A DNA stretch of 64,000 nt, taken from positions 3,162,001 to 3,226,000 of the forward strand of contig NC_016476.1 of assembly GCF_000226095.1 (NCBI RefSeq), in the 5' to 3' direction. Below, in pieces: positions 33,848 through 44,865 of this stretch. The notes beneath the pieces are model-generated. The model saw only the letters and a program-made list of their open reading frames with translations, was not told the origin of the DNA and made no database searches. This stretch comes from Thermothelomyces thermophilus ATCC 42464. Taxonomy: Eukaryota > Ascomycota > Sordariomycetes > Sordariales > Chaetomiaceae. A program made the translations under genes and the position numbers. Each line of letters starts with the position of its first letter. Within the stretch, counting starts at the first letter, position 1.

Positions 33848-36800
33848 TTGGTTCTATCTATAGCGATGCTAGCGATTTCTCCTGTCTTAACCTACTACTC
33901 CTATTATAGTACTCTATATTTATTAATAGAGAGAATAGCTATTGGCGGTTTAGCTCGTTCCTCCTATTATAATATTAATATCGTTGTATTACCTCTTCTA
34001 AAGTCTATAGTAGTCTGCCTGCTACTATCTATCTCTTATAGTAGATCTGTAGGATATGCCTTTCCTTAAGTATCGTCTGCTTGTGATCCTTGTGTACTCC
34101 CTATCTTGCTAGTCAAATATAACTCTATTTAGGGTTATAGGTAGCTATTATTCTTCTAGCTAATATCTAGGTCATAGTCTTTATACTATAGTAACCTTAA
34201 TATTATATCTTTATGGTTACCTATATCTATAATACTAAATATAACTACTATAGTCTTCCCTACTATAGTAATATTAATCGGTTTAGTCTCCTTATATACC
34301 TATTACGTCGGAAATAGCCCTTTGACTATGCTATACTTCTACTTTATTCTCTAGGGTATCTGTAGCTAATTTACAAGTGTCGGCGAAATCAGGTTTATCT
34401 CTACTTTACTATCTACTAGTACGAGCATTTCGTGTTATTTCTACTATGTTATTATCTATAATTGCTTGTCTTACTACCGTCGTCTGAAGATTATAGCAAT
34501 TTCCTATATTTCTACTAGGAGGTCTCGATATAATGGTCTCTTATACTAGTTCTTCCTATACTACACTATTATCTACTGCTATATAGGCGTTAATGGCTTC
34601 TAGGCCCCTCGAAGGGCCTTGACCTATTTCCTAGGTTAGTGCTAACCTCTTTAGTTATTTGGCTAATAGCAGCTTCGTTAATCGTGCTTATTTCCGTAAG
34701 CTATTAAGTGCTTACGGCTTCCTACTATTAGGTCTATTCTGCTTTCTATTATATGTACTATAGCTTCGTCTGAAGCTCCCAAATTCGTAATTTCTTTTTG
34801 TCCGCGTGATAAAGGCAATTGTTACTCTAGTACAAGTCCTACGTATCTCGTCCGGTTCTATAGTGCCTAGGCTAGGCTTGTCTTAGAACTATTGTAATGC
34901 CTTCTAGATCGCGGGCTTTAATCTTCTAGAGTAATTCGGCCGCTCTATTTCCTATATTATAGACCTATTCTATAAGGCGTAAGCTTCTATCCTCATTTCC
35001 TTGTCAGGTCGGCTAGTGATTATTTTCGAATTTGTCGCAGAAGTAGTATCGGCATTTATATACCATATACTAGAACTAGGGTACTTGTATATATGCCTTA
35101 TATCGAGGGTATAGTTATATAGCGTTACCTAGGAGGTATTAAAATTCTTTCCTAAATCCTTCCTATTATATATAGACTATAGGTACTCTAGTGCTAATAT
35201 AGGAGTATTTCTTCTAATAGCTTTCCTACGTACGCTTGTCTTTTCTATAGTTTGTATATATAAACTAGTATTCTAGGTTCTATATATTGTTACTAAGTTA
35301 CTAGCCGTTAAGATACTTGGTATAGCTATTAGGCCTATTATATATTATAGGCTATTCTCCTTTAATAGTTTCTATAATATGTTAGAGTTCCCTTATTTTA
35401 TCTCTTATTCTATCGCTCTATTAGGCAAGTTAAATTAAGCGTCTATCTTGTTTATATAGTTCCGTATTAAGCCGAAAAACTTCATTACGGTACTATTTGA
35501 TTTGTTCCTAGAGGAATAGAATATTAGGTCTAGGTCTTTCGATTCCTTGTATATTAGTTATTCATAATCTATCCTACCTTTATATGACCGTGAAACCCTA
35601 TTACCTCAAGGCTAGGAGAATCGAAACTAGTAGTATATATTTTCTTACTATATCCTATTCGGCAAGACCTATCTCTAGGTCTATAGTGACTAGTTTAGAG
35701 TACGGTGCTTGTTTGTCTTTACTATTATCGTTATATCCGAGACTGTCCGTGTCATTGCCCTTGTCTTCGTAGCTCGTGGCCGCTACTTTGATAACGTCCT
35801 TAGTAGTTTCGTCAATAGCTATAATTTCCTTTCTAGGGACTATCTTCTACTCTTTCTTCGGGCTTCGACATTCTCGCTTATAGTGCTCTTTCTTTCTATA
35901 ATTATAGTAGATAATATTAGACTTATCTTTAGTTGTCTTCTTCTAGTCCTGCTTTTACGTTATATCTATATCTATAGCTCTAGGGTATATCCTATATAAG
36001 GTACTGACGTATACTTACTTTTTCTTGTTATTAGCCTTAACTATAGTTCTATTTATTTGACCTTGTTTCTATTACTTTTATATATAGAGTTAATTATCGA
36101 TTCTAATAGCCTATATAATATATTTATCTAGGGTCTTAGGCTAATTATACTTATATAGCTTATCTTTAACCTTTTCCTTTAAGCTATTATAGAATAGTTA
36201 TATTAATACCTTATTATTAAGCTAAGACTTAAATATATCCTATCTAAATTATATAGCGTAGAAGGCTATTAACTTAGTCTATTAGAGATTAGTAAGTTTT
36301 TTTTATATATAAATCTTCTTATCTTTATCACTAAAAACCTTCTAAAGCTCTTCTTCGAAACGGTTATAAGATTAGAAGACTACCTATATAAACGTGTCTC
36401 GGTCGTCTTTATCTTCCTTAGTAAGATAGTCGTTCTATATAGGCTTAAACTATCTCAATGCCTTACCCTTTAGTCTCGTAGCTATATAGAGGACTTTAGC
36501 TTTATTATCTAGAAACTTGTCATCATTAAGCCAGAAGTAAGATTAGAGGTTTATTAGGAATCTTACAAGATCTTCCTTAGTTCCTCTATATTTGCTAGGT
36601 AGTTTGATCTTAATACGGCTCGCTTTAACAGTCTTAAGCGCCTCGATTTTAGTATAGGCCTTATTAACCAGTTTCTATAAGTACTTTTTGCCATACTCGA
36701 GTTCCTTGATTCGGGCTTAAGTAGCCTTATCTCTCTAGTCTAACTCCTAGATCCACTACTAGAGTTAACTAAGCTAAGCAAGTAACTATTTAGCCGTAAC

Positions 36801-36851
36801 GTTAGTAGCTATATCGATATCGAGGTCAAAGTCACCTCCGTTCTAAACCAT
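33848..36851 (-). pseudogene. E1 gag and protease region
   Basis: From the ATG at 36851, 27 bases inside the right LTR. Capsid-like segments include KVLYIATRLKGKALR and FEEELQKVFSDKDKK with RIP stops between. The region 36000-33900 carries the nucleocapsid/protease part in poor condition. Limits are approximate. Confidence 0.6.
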
Positions 36852-36878
36852 AATAGAACAAAGGGAGTAATAGTAACA

Positions 36879-37330
36879 TGTGACAAACCTAGCTTAGACT
36901 GCTTCTAAAAGGGTTTAGACAAAGGTAGATTAAGCAGGACAAATAGGTAGGTTGTCTAAGGGATTCGGTGAAGCCAAAGGGTTTATAACAACACTAGAGT
37001 TATCTCTTACAGTAATTAGCAATACTTAGTATAAATACTATAATTATAGGTTACTATCACTAGTAAACTCCCAGAGTCTACTATAACGAGTGACTATTTA
37101 CATGTATATATACTTCTGTCGATCGCTTATAGTCCCCTTCTATCCTGTCCTTGGATCGCCTTTGGTAGCTAGCTATCCTCTGCTATCTTTCCCTTTTGGC
37201 AATTGTTCGCCCGTGGTAGCCCGCGCTCCCTAGCGATCCTATGTTAGCCTCGCTTCGTGCCCTTCTTGATTGGTGGCTCATTTAGCCTGCTATACCCCAC
37301 CGGGTCGCGGTATATGGTTGGCTCGTGACA
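36879..37330 (-). repeat. E1 right LTR (5' LTR in element sense)
   Basis: 452 bp, less mutated than the left copy (keeps CGCCCGTGGTAGCCCGCGC where the left has more TA). Begins TGTGACA, ends GTGACA on the plus strand. Confidence 0.9.
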
Positions 37331-37496
37331 TAGTACCTAGGCTTCCATTTTAAGGCACTAGATAGGGGTAGCCTTATAGGCCCTAGTAACTACTTAAAGG
37401 GCCCTATATTAGGCCTTTAATAGTTTTTTAGCAAGGCCTTCTAGCTTACCCCCTAGCTTAGTAAGCTTATAGAAGGTTAAGGCCCTATAGGCTAGG
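37331..37496 (-). mobile_element. LINE-5, middle segment (156 bp plus duplications)
   Basis: Contains the right TAGTA duplication of E1 (37331-37335), 156 bp of LINE sequence, and the left CTAGG duplication of E2 (37492-37496). Confidence 0.85.
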
Positions 37497-37856
37497 TATT
37501 ATAAACGCAAGCCGACCTGTGCCTACGGCCAGGCTGTGGCGGCCGGAGGGCCCACGCCTAGGCACTAATAGGTATAACCCTGCTATGACAGGCACGATCA
37601 GAGCATGGCCGGGGAAAGGGGATAGCCAATCTATAGTATAAGATATATCTATTAGCCTACGGATCCGAAAGGGAGGTTTTCCTCCCTAAGGATTAGTCTG
37701 TATAACTACGATTCGAGTAGGATACGAATAGGTAGCTGCCGGCCCTAGAACAATTGACTCTCCCTGCCCCTGTGATTAGTACGAACCTGTTTAGAAAGGC
37801 CTTTATAATAGTACTACCTCTCTTAATAACTAGCCTAATGGTAGGCCGCCTTGACA
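37497..37856 (+). repeat. E2 left LTR
   Basis: 360 bp, starts TATTATAAACGC, ends CTTGACA. The differences from the right LTR that I can see are all transitions. Confidence 0.9.
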
Positions 37857-39769
37857 GTTTCTGATCCTTCCTACCCTTTGTTAATTGAGATGGTACCGTC
37901 ATTTAGCCGTTTAACGCCTGTAGGACTAGAGGAAGAGCCCTTGAGCTAAAGCGAGACCCTTTTAGCCTAGTATTAGCCACGAAACCATTCTAAACCCCCC
38001 CCTTTGCGTCCTAATACCCCCTGATTCGGAGCCCTTAGTATAAGGCCCTGACTATGAAGAGCTTATCTGGAATTTAGAAGGCCGGGTTAAGGAGCTAGAA
38101 AGGCTATAATAGCTATAAGACTAGGAAAAATTCCTATTAGAGAAGCTAAGACTATTAGATTATATAAAGGCCTCGAAACGACCCTAATTACCTATTAAAT
38201 CCTTTAATTCTAATGACTTAGGATATTATTCTAAGGCTATTAAGGTTACTAATCTAATTTGATTTACTAATATAATGACCTACTAATAGTAGTAAGAGTA
38301 GCTCTAAGATTTATAATACGCTTTTTAGAGAGACCTTAAATGTTTTAAAATATTATAGAATTATATCCTATTTACGTTTAATTATATAGATAAGCAACTT
38401 TAGAACCGCTAGTATAGTTATTATTAGAATGTACTACCTAAGGAGCGTAATTAGCTAGAAAATAACTAGACTCTATTTAAAGAATAGACAAACGCTTATA
38501 TAATTAACCTTATAGACTAGGTATCTTAAGTAGCCAAGGCTTTAAATTTGGCCTATTAATAAAATGGTTAATCCTTATAGGATCTTTACTATTACCTTAA
38601 ATCCCTTAAAGCTTAATTTCCCTATTAAGATAAGAAAAGCTAAGCTTTAAACTTTTATACTAAGCTATTACCTTTCCTTATTTAATATATCGACTATTAC
38701 TATACCTACTGCCTAGAAACGCGAGAAGGAATAGTATAGTTAGTATTATAAATCTAGTATAGCTTCTAATGACCGAATCATAGTTAGACTACCTCCTTTT
38801 CGCTACTAATTCAAGATTAACTATATTATATACCTAATATATTACGTTTTCGTATATTATCGTCCTACTATTAAACCGGACCTATGACAAAGCTATAACC
38901 GGCCCTATAAGGCACCCTAAACCTTATATTAACCATTACTCTAAGGATATAAAGTAGTAGCTTATATTTCCGATATAGAAAGGAGGGACATTTTATAAGA
39001 GAATGCCTAGAAACGGTATAGGTTACCTCCTACCGATAGGGCTAATACCCTAGTCGCTAAGGTTTAGGCCGTTTTCGCTAGGGAAACAGGAGTCGCTCAT
39101 AATAGACCTTGATACCATAGGAATGGCTATAGGGGATGACCTAAAAAGGGAGCATATATATATAGCTATCATAATAAATGTATATAAAGGCGTTTCGACG
39201 ATAGCAGACCTAGATTCTTATATAGAAGTAAATATTATAGATTTCGACCTTATTTAGAAATACTAACTAAAACGACTTACTTATATTCTACCTATAATTT
39301 GATAGTTTAACGAAACAATTATAACATCCTATAAGGTATATCAAGTACCGATTATACTAACTAATAAATATAGAACTATATATCAATATAATTACCCTTA
39401 TATTAAGCTATAAGGCCGAAACCTTGTTAGTCTTATTAGGAATGCCTATACTTAGCGATCTTACTATCTTATTATTCCTAATAGAGAATCGCTAATAGTT
39501 TCTACTAGAAACTAAGATAGCCTAACTTTAGCACCTTAAAAGAATGGAAAAGGACTGCTAAAGGGGAGTCAAGGTCTTTATATTAACTACTATTTCGGAT
39601 GTCTCTATAGATCTATTCCCTAACGAGGAAGAACCGAAACCCTTAGGAAGCCTAGAAGAAATTCCCCCTAAGCTATAAGACTTCGCTAACGTAATAGATA
39701 TAACAAATTCGAGTATCCTTCCTTTGTTTAAAGTAACTAATTATAAGATCGATCTATAACCGGGGACGA

Positions 39770-42700
39770 CTCCTCTAGTTAGACTAATTTACCCCCTATC
39801 CTAGTATAAACTTGGCATATTATAGGAATACTTAGATAAAAACCTCGCTAAGGGGAGGATTTAACCTTCTAAGAGTTTGGCGGCTAGCCTAATCCTATTT
39901 ATACCTAAAAAGGATAGAAGCCTTCGTCTTTATATTAATTACTAAGGACTTAATACGATTACCTAGAAGAATTGCTATCCGTTACCCCTTATTTCAGAGA
40001 TTCTTAATTATACTTCTAGCGCTTAATTCTTTACTAAGCTTAATATTAAAGATACTTATTATTAGATTCGAGTATAAGAAGGGGATAAGTAGAAAACCGC
40101 CTTTCGAACTTGCTATAGATTATTCGAGTATTTAGTTATACTATTTAGCCTAATAAATATATTAGCCACTTTTTAGAATTATACTTATTAAGCATTAGGT
40201 AGACTATTTAATAAATTTTATATAGTTTATTTAGATGATATCTTAATTTTTTTACCTAATTACAAAATATATATAAAATATATCTAGAAAGTCCTTAAAT
40301 AACTATAGAATATATAGCTATATTATAAACCTAGTAAATGTTCATTTTACAAGGACTAGGTTAACTTCCTCAGATTTATAGCAAATTAGTAAGGAATTAT
40401 AATAGACCTAGTATAAATCGAAATAGTAAAGAAATAGCTAGAACCCTAGACCTATTATAATATTTAGGTGTTTCTTAGATTTATTAATTTTTATTAGAAA
40501 TTCATTCGTAATTTTTCATAGATCGCCTACCCCCTGACAAGTCTATTAAAGGGGCTAGAAAAGGGGAAGAAACTAGGAGGAGTCTAATTTAACCTTAAAG
40601 AATAAAAGGCATTTCAAGAAATTAAAAACTATTTTAAATCGGCGCTAGTTCTCTAGCATTTCAATTCCGAAAAACCGATAACCATTAAAATAGACGCTTC
40701 TATATTTATAATAGGGGCTATCTTATTATAACAAGTAAAGGACTCTCGAAAACATCTTATTATATTCTAGTTAGCTAAGTTCTCTAGATTAGCCTATTAC
40801 TATAATATCCCTAATAAGGAAATAATAGCAATTATAGAAAGCTTTAAGCACTAGTAACACTATTTAATAGGGAATCCCTATAAAATTATAGTCTATTTAG
40901 ATTATAATAATTTATAAGGATTTATAAGATAAACCTAATTTAATAGTTACTAAGCTAGATAGTATATATATCTCTTAGGCTTTAACTTCACTATTGAGTA
41001 CTAGCTAAGGAAGCGAAACCTTATAGATAGCCCTTTAAGAAGACTAGATTATAAAGAAGATAATCCTCTTAGGAACTAAGAATAGTTACCTATAATCTAA
41101 AGGAAGATAGTAAACTATAAAAAGGTATAAGAAGTGTAGAGAGTTTCGTAATCTTTTTAATACCAAATTAGAGTCTAGTCGTTAAAAGTTAATCTAAAGG
41201 GATTATACGATATAGAACGAGTATACCTCGAAAGAAAGCTAATTATATTATAAAGATAGGCTAAAGAGGCGGTAAGACTAGAATTAGCTTCTGCTATCTA
41301 GCCGTTATAAACATTTAGAGAATGTATTTTAGAGCTCTAAAGATTAGACCCCTTAACTTAAAGAGTAAGGGAAGGCCTAGAAAAGGGTATAATAAAAGAC
41401 TAGCGAAGTATTAACAAAGCCGAACTATAGTCCTTAGGATATAGCGGCGAGCTACTTTATAAGAGAGCACTTTATATTCCTATAGAAGAAACTATAAGGT
41501 AAGAAATCCTCTAGTTATATTATAATAATACTAGAGCTAGGCACTTTAGCCCTAAAAGAACTAGTAAACTTATTTAAAGAAAGTTTAACTAGTAAGGCCT
41601 AGTAAGAGATGTTAGACATTAGTACTAAACCTGCTACGTTTGCTAAATAAATAAGCCGAGATGGCATTAAGGTTATAGTAGCTTAGAATCCCTACCAATC
41701 CCTAACCAACCCTAGTAAGAGATTAGTATAGATATAATTATAGGTTTTCCTATAGTAAATTTCTAAGTAGAGGAAAAGAACGTTATACTTATAGTTATAG
41801 ACTACTATACTAAGCTAAACCGATTCTTTGCTATTAATTTAGATATTATAAGTTAGTAGCTTATTAAGCTAATTTATAAAGAGATTAAACTTAAATATAG
41901 TATATTAGAAGGCTATATAAGTAATTATAGCTTTATATTTACTTCCTAATTTTAGGCAGATCTCTATTACCTAAACTATATTACTAGGAGGCTTTCTATA
42001 GCATTTTACCCCTAAACTAATAACTAAGCTAAGCAAAGTAACTAAATACTTATATAATACCTTTACTATTTTGCTATAGTAAACCCTATAATTTAGGTAC
42101 AAATCCTCCTAGAAGTAGAGTTTATATATAATAATATTATTAATATAACTACTAGGCTACCCCCTTTTTAAGCATTAATAGGTTATAACCTTACAATTTT
42201 ATTATAAATCAGGGACGATTTGCCTAAAGGGAGGTACTACCCTAATATAATAAAACAAATCGAAAAATTATAAGCATTATAAAAATAAGTAGAAAGGTAT
42301 TAGAAGGAAGCTATTTAAAATTACAAAATTCATTATAACTAAAAGTATTAGGAAAGGGTATTTAAGAGGGGTAACTTTATCCTACTCTCGACCTAGAATC
42401 TTAAGTTAAAGATACTAAGAAAATTAACCCCTAAATTTATTAGCCTATTTTAGGTACTTAACCTAGTTAGTTTGCTAGTATATTAGCTAGCATTACCTAT
42501 ATAATACGCCCGGCTATATAATATCTTCCCTATTTCCCTGCTTAAACTATAGCACCTATATAATTAAAACAAGGCAGAACAAATGCCAATGCCGGAACTC
42601 GAGGACAATAAAAAATAGGAGGTTAAAGAGGTTTTAGTAAAGCAGGCTAATAGTAGGACCTATTGGTTCCTAGTAAAGTAGAAGGGATAGCCCTCTAAAT

Positions 42701-42830
42701 TTAACTAATAGGTAGACGAAGAAGACATCGCTAATACGTAGGGTAAAGTACGTAAGTTTAGGAGGCGTACTATGACTATAGAGCGCCTACAATATAGTGT
42801 AAAAAAGCATAAGAAGAGGCTAAGAAAAGG
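39770..42830 (+). pseudogene. E2 pol: RT, RNase H, integrase, chromodomain
   Basis: The best-preserved pol in the window. The frame at about 40219-41090 is readable with few breaks: VYLDDILIF, then KCSFYKDQVNFLRFIA, then FYQKFIRNFSQIAYPLTSLL. This matches the usual fungal gypsy order. The integrase catalytic part begins near ISIDIIIGFPIVNF at about 41718. Stops are TAG or TAA at positions expected for Trp or Gln codons, which is the RIP effect. Confidence 0.8.
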
Positions 42831-43329
42831 GCGCCTATAGAAAACGCCTAGATATATATCCTAAGGAAAAGTACGCCAGGTAGGGTAGCGCGTTACTATA
42901 GTAATATACCCTAAGACCGCGATTGAAATACTATAGAAAACGCCTGGAAAAGGGCGCCCTAGGAAGGGCCCTAAGCTATATTATAGAGAACTATATTTTA
43001 AATCGACATTACACCGAAACTATAGTAAAGAAGGCCTTACTAGAGATACTAAAATTAGTAAAAAAAAAATTTATATTATAGTACTATAAACTGGTAGAGC
43101 AAATCTATAATACTAATTTAGGGCCGAAAGGGTATCTACTCTATATAATTAAAAAAAATAAAAATAGGATAAAGTTTTACTACCCCGAAAACCCTATTAA
43201 AAGCTATTATAAGAGACAAACTCTAAGTCTATTATATATTTACCTAAAAATTAGGCTACCTTACCCTTACTACCTAGGGCCCCTATTATAAGCGTACCTA
43301 ATTTAGTAATAAACTTATACTTAGCTATC

Positions 43330-44008
43330 TATTAAGTGATATAACCCTTGTTAACAGGCTCTAGGCAAGGTAATAGCAAATACCGCTAGATTACAAGATC
43401 CTATAGTACCTATACTATATTAGTAAATAACTAGGCAGACTAAAATATAACTAAATACACTATACTAGCGTTAAACTTAAGGTATAGGTTAGTAGCTATA
43501 ATTATATACTTATAATCGGTTATAAACTTGCTATATACTAGCCATTACTCCTATAAATATATTAGTATCTATGCTAAATTATAAGCGAAAATAAATAGGT
43601 TCCTATAGAAGTAATCTTCTTACTACTATTACTAATAAGGCCTATATTAGACTAATAATATTTCTTAACCACCTCGAAAGTAATAGCTATATCGTTTATA
43701 AATATAATAATATAATAGTAATAGCGCTTACTAAGTATAAGCAAGTCCTTAAAGTTAGCTATATCTGGCTTTAAGGCCAAAATAACCTTATAGGCAGACC
43801 AAATAATGATTATAAGGTCAATTATATCGCTAGTTATAGCACTAGCAGCCTAAACAATTATTAATACCTAGGGAATTGCTCCCAAAATGTATACTTACTA
43901 GGAGGTAGCTCGTCTAATAGCCCTAGCAGCACCAAAAACACTTAAATAAGCTAGTAGTAGGAAACGTATATTAAACGTCAAAGGGAACCTCGTCGTTCGC
44001 CTTGACAT
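43330..44008 (-). pseudogene. Antisense frame in E2 with hydrophobic helices
   Basis: On the minus strand, opposite to gag-pol, an ATG at 44008-44006 opens a frame of about 225 codons with only a few RIP-type stops. It starts MSRRTTRFPLTFNIRFLLLA and has further hydrophobic stretches (LIIVQAASAITSDIIDLIII, then YYYYIIIFINDIAITF). Several look long enough to be membrane segments. I do not recognise a family. The frame lies between the chromodomain and the 3' LTR, the same relative place as the antisense frame in E1, though the two proteins look different. Function is unknown. Confidence 0.45.
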
Positions 44009-44505
44009 CTTTAATAGCGCTATATAAGCACTATATATATAGTAGTAAGTCGGCTATACTAAGTTACTAAATCTCTATAATATTACTATAGATACAAAAA
44101 TAAAGATTTAAAATTTGAAAATTAAATTATAGGCAGCCGAAGAGCGAACGATATAAGGAAGATAAGATTAAAGATTAAAAGAAAATCGAGAGCGAAAGGT
44201 AGCCTTCTAAGAAAGTCAAATATTATTTCTATCGCTATAATAAAGACCTTCCCAATACTACGGTAACCACTGGATATATTTATAATAAAGCGAATCTTTA
44301 GACAAAAACACTCGAATAGTAACTATAATAATAGTAATATATATACGAAAACAAAGGTACCTAGTACCTACCTATTCTATATATAATCGTAAACAAAGCC
44401 GTAATAACAAAGCGCCAAAACAATGGCGATCTGCCACCACGTAATAAAGCTATTCCAATAGAGCCTATAGGCCTATAGATAGGCCTGCTAAGGGGGAGAG
44501 TAAGT

Positions 44506-44865
44506 TATTACAAACGTAAGCTAACCTATGCCTACGGCCGGGCCGTAGCAGCTAGAGGGCCTACGCCCGGGCACTAATAGGCATGACCCTGCTATAACGG
44601 GCACGATCGGGGCACGGCCGGGGAAAGGGGATAGCCGATCCGTAGTATAAGATGTATCTATTAGCCTACAGATCCGAAAGGGAGGTTTTCCTCCCTAAGG
44701 ATTAGTCTATATAACTACGATTCGAGTAGGATACGAATGGGCAGCTGCCGGCCCTAGAATAATTGACTCTCCCTACCTCCGCGATTAGTGCGAACCTGCT
44801 TAGAAAGGCCTTTGTGATAGTGCTACCTCTCTTGATAACTAGCCTAACGGCAGGCCGCCCTGACA
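44506..44865 (+). repeat. E2 right LTR
   Basis: 360 bp, starts TATTACAAACGT, ends CCTGACA, followed by CTAGG (44866-44870), which also precedes the left LTR. Confidence 0.9.

Larger units (their letters stand above)
29723..37330 (-). mobile_element. Chromovirus E1: complete Ty3/gypsy element, RIP-mutated
   Basis: 7608 bp, LTRs of 452 bp at both ends and a 5-bp TAGTA duplication. Gag-pol is on the minus strand. Gag starts at an ATG at 36851 and includes KLPSKYRGTKEDLVRFL. The reverse transcriptase is about 33900-32950 with YLND for YLDD near 33230. RNase H and a zinc-finger integrase follow (about 32300-31500). A C-terminal chromodomain-like segment lies at about 31070-30930 (LQYLVK..., LEDNL*EPI in frame). 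A purine tract AAAGAGAGGG (30188-30179, minus) adjoins the 3' LTR, as expected of a polypurine primer. Dozens of RIP-type stops break all frames. An antisense frame on the plus strand lies between the chromodomain and the 3' LTR. Confidence 0.88.
37497..44865 (+). mobile_element. Chromovirus E2: complete Ty3/gypsy element, RIP-mutated
   Basis: 7369 bp, 360-bp LTRs, 5-bp CTAGG duplication. Gag-pol is on the plus strand: gag (about 38010-38760), reverse transcriptase with an intact YLDD at 40228-40239 (VYLDDILIFL), RNase H (about 40650-41090, with ITIKIDASIF), integrase with a CYVC zinc-finger half near 41630, and a chromodomain-like segment at 42621-42734 (YWFLVKQKGQPSKFNQ..DEEDIA when read through stops). 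A basic AT-hook-like GKGRPRKGPK lies at about 42945-42975. The polypurine tract AAGGGGGAGAG precedes the right LTR (44490-44501). About 1.6 kb separates the chromodomain from the 3' LTR and holds an antisense frame. Confidence 0.88.

Noticed and set aside
33848-34069. Open frame on the plus strand inside E1
   Set aside because: Antisense to the pol region of the element and without coding character; separate from the Cys-rich antisense frame near the LTR.
35584-35999. Two overlapping Leu/Tyr/Ser-rich plus-strand frames inside E1
   Set aside because: Antisense to gag; composition explained by RIP.
37693-37902. 69-codon minus-strand frame over the E2 left LTR
   Set aside because: Lies mostly in the LTR and runs past its end; no domain.
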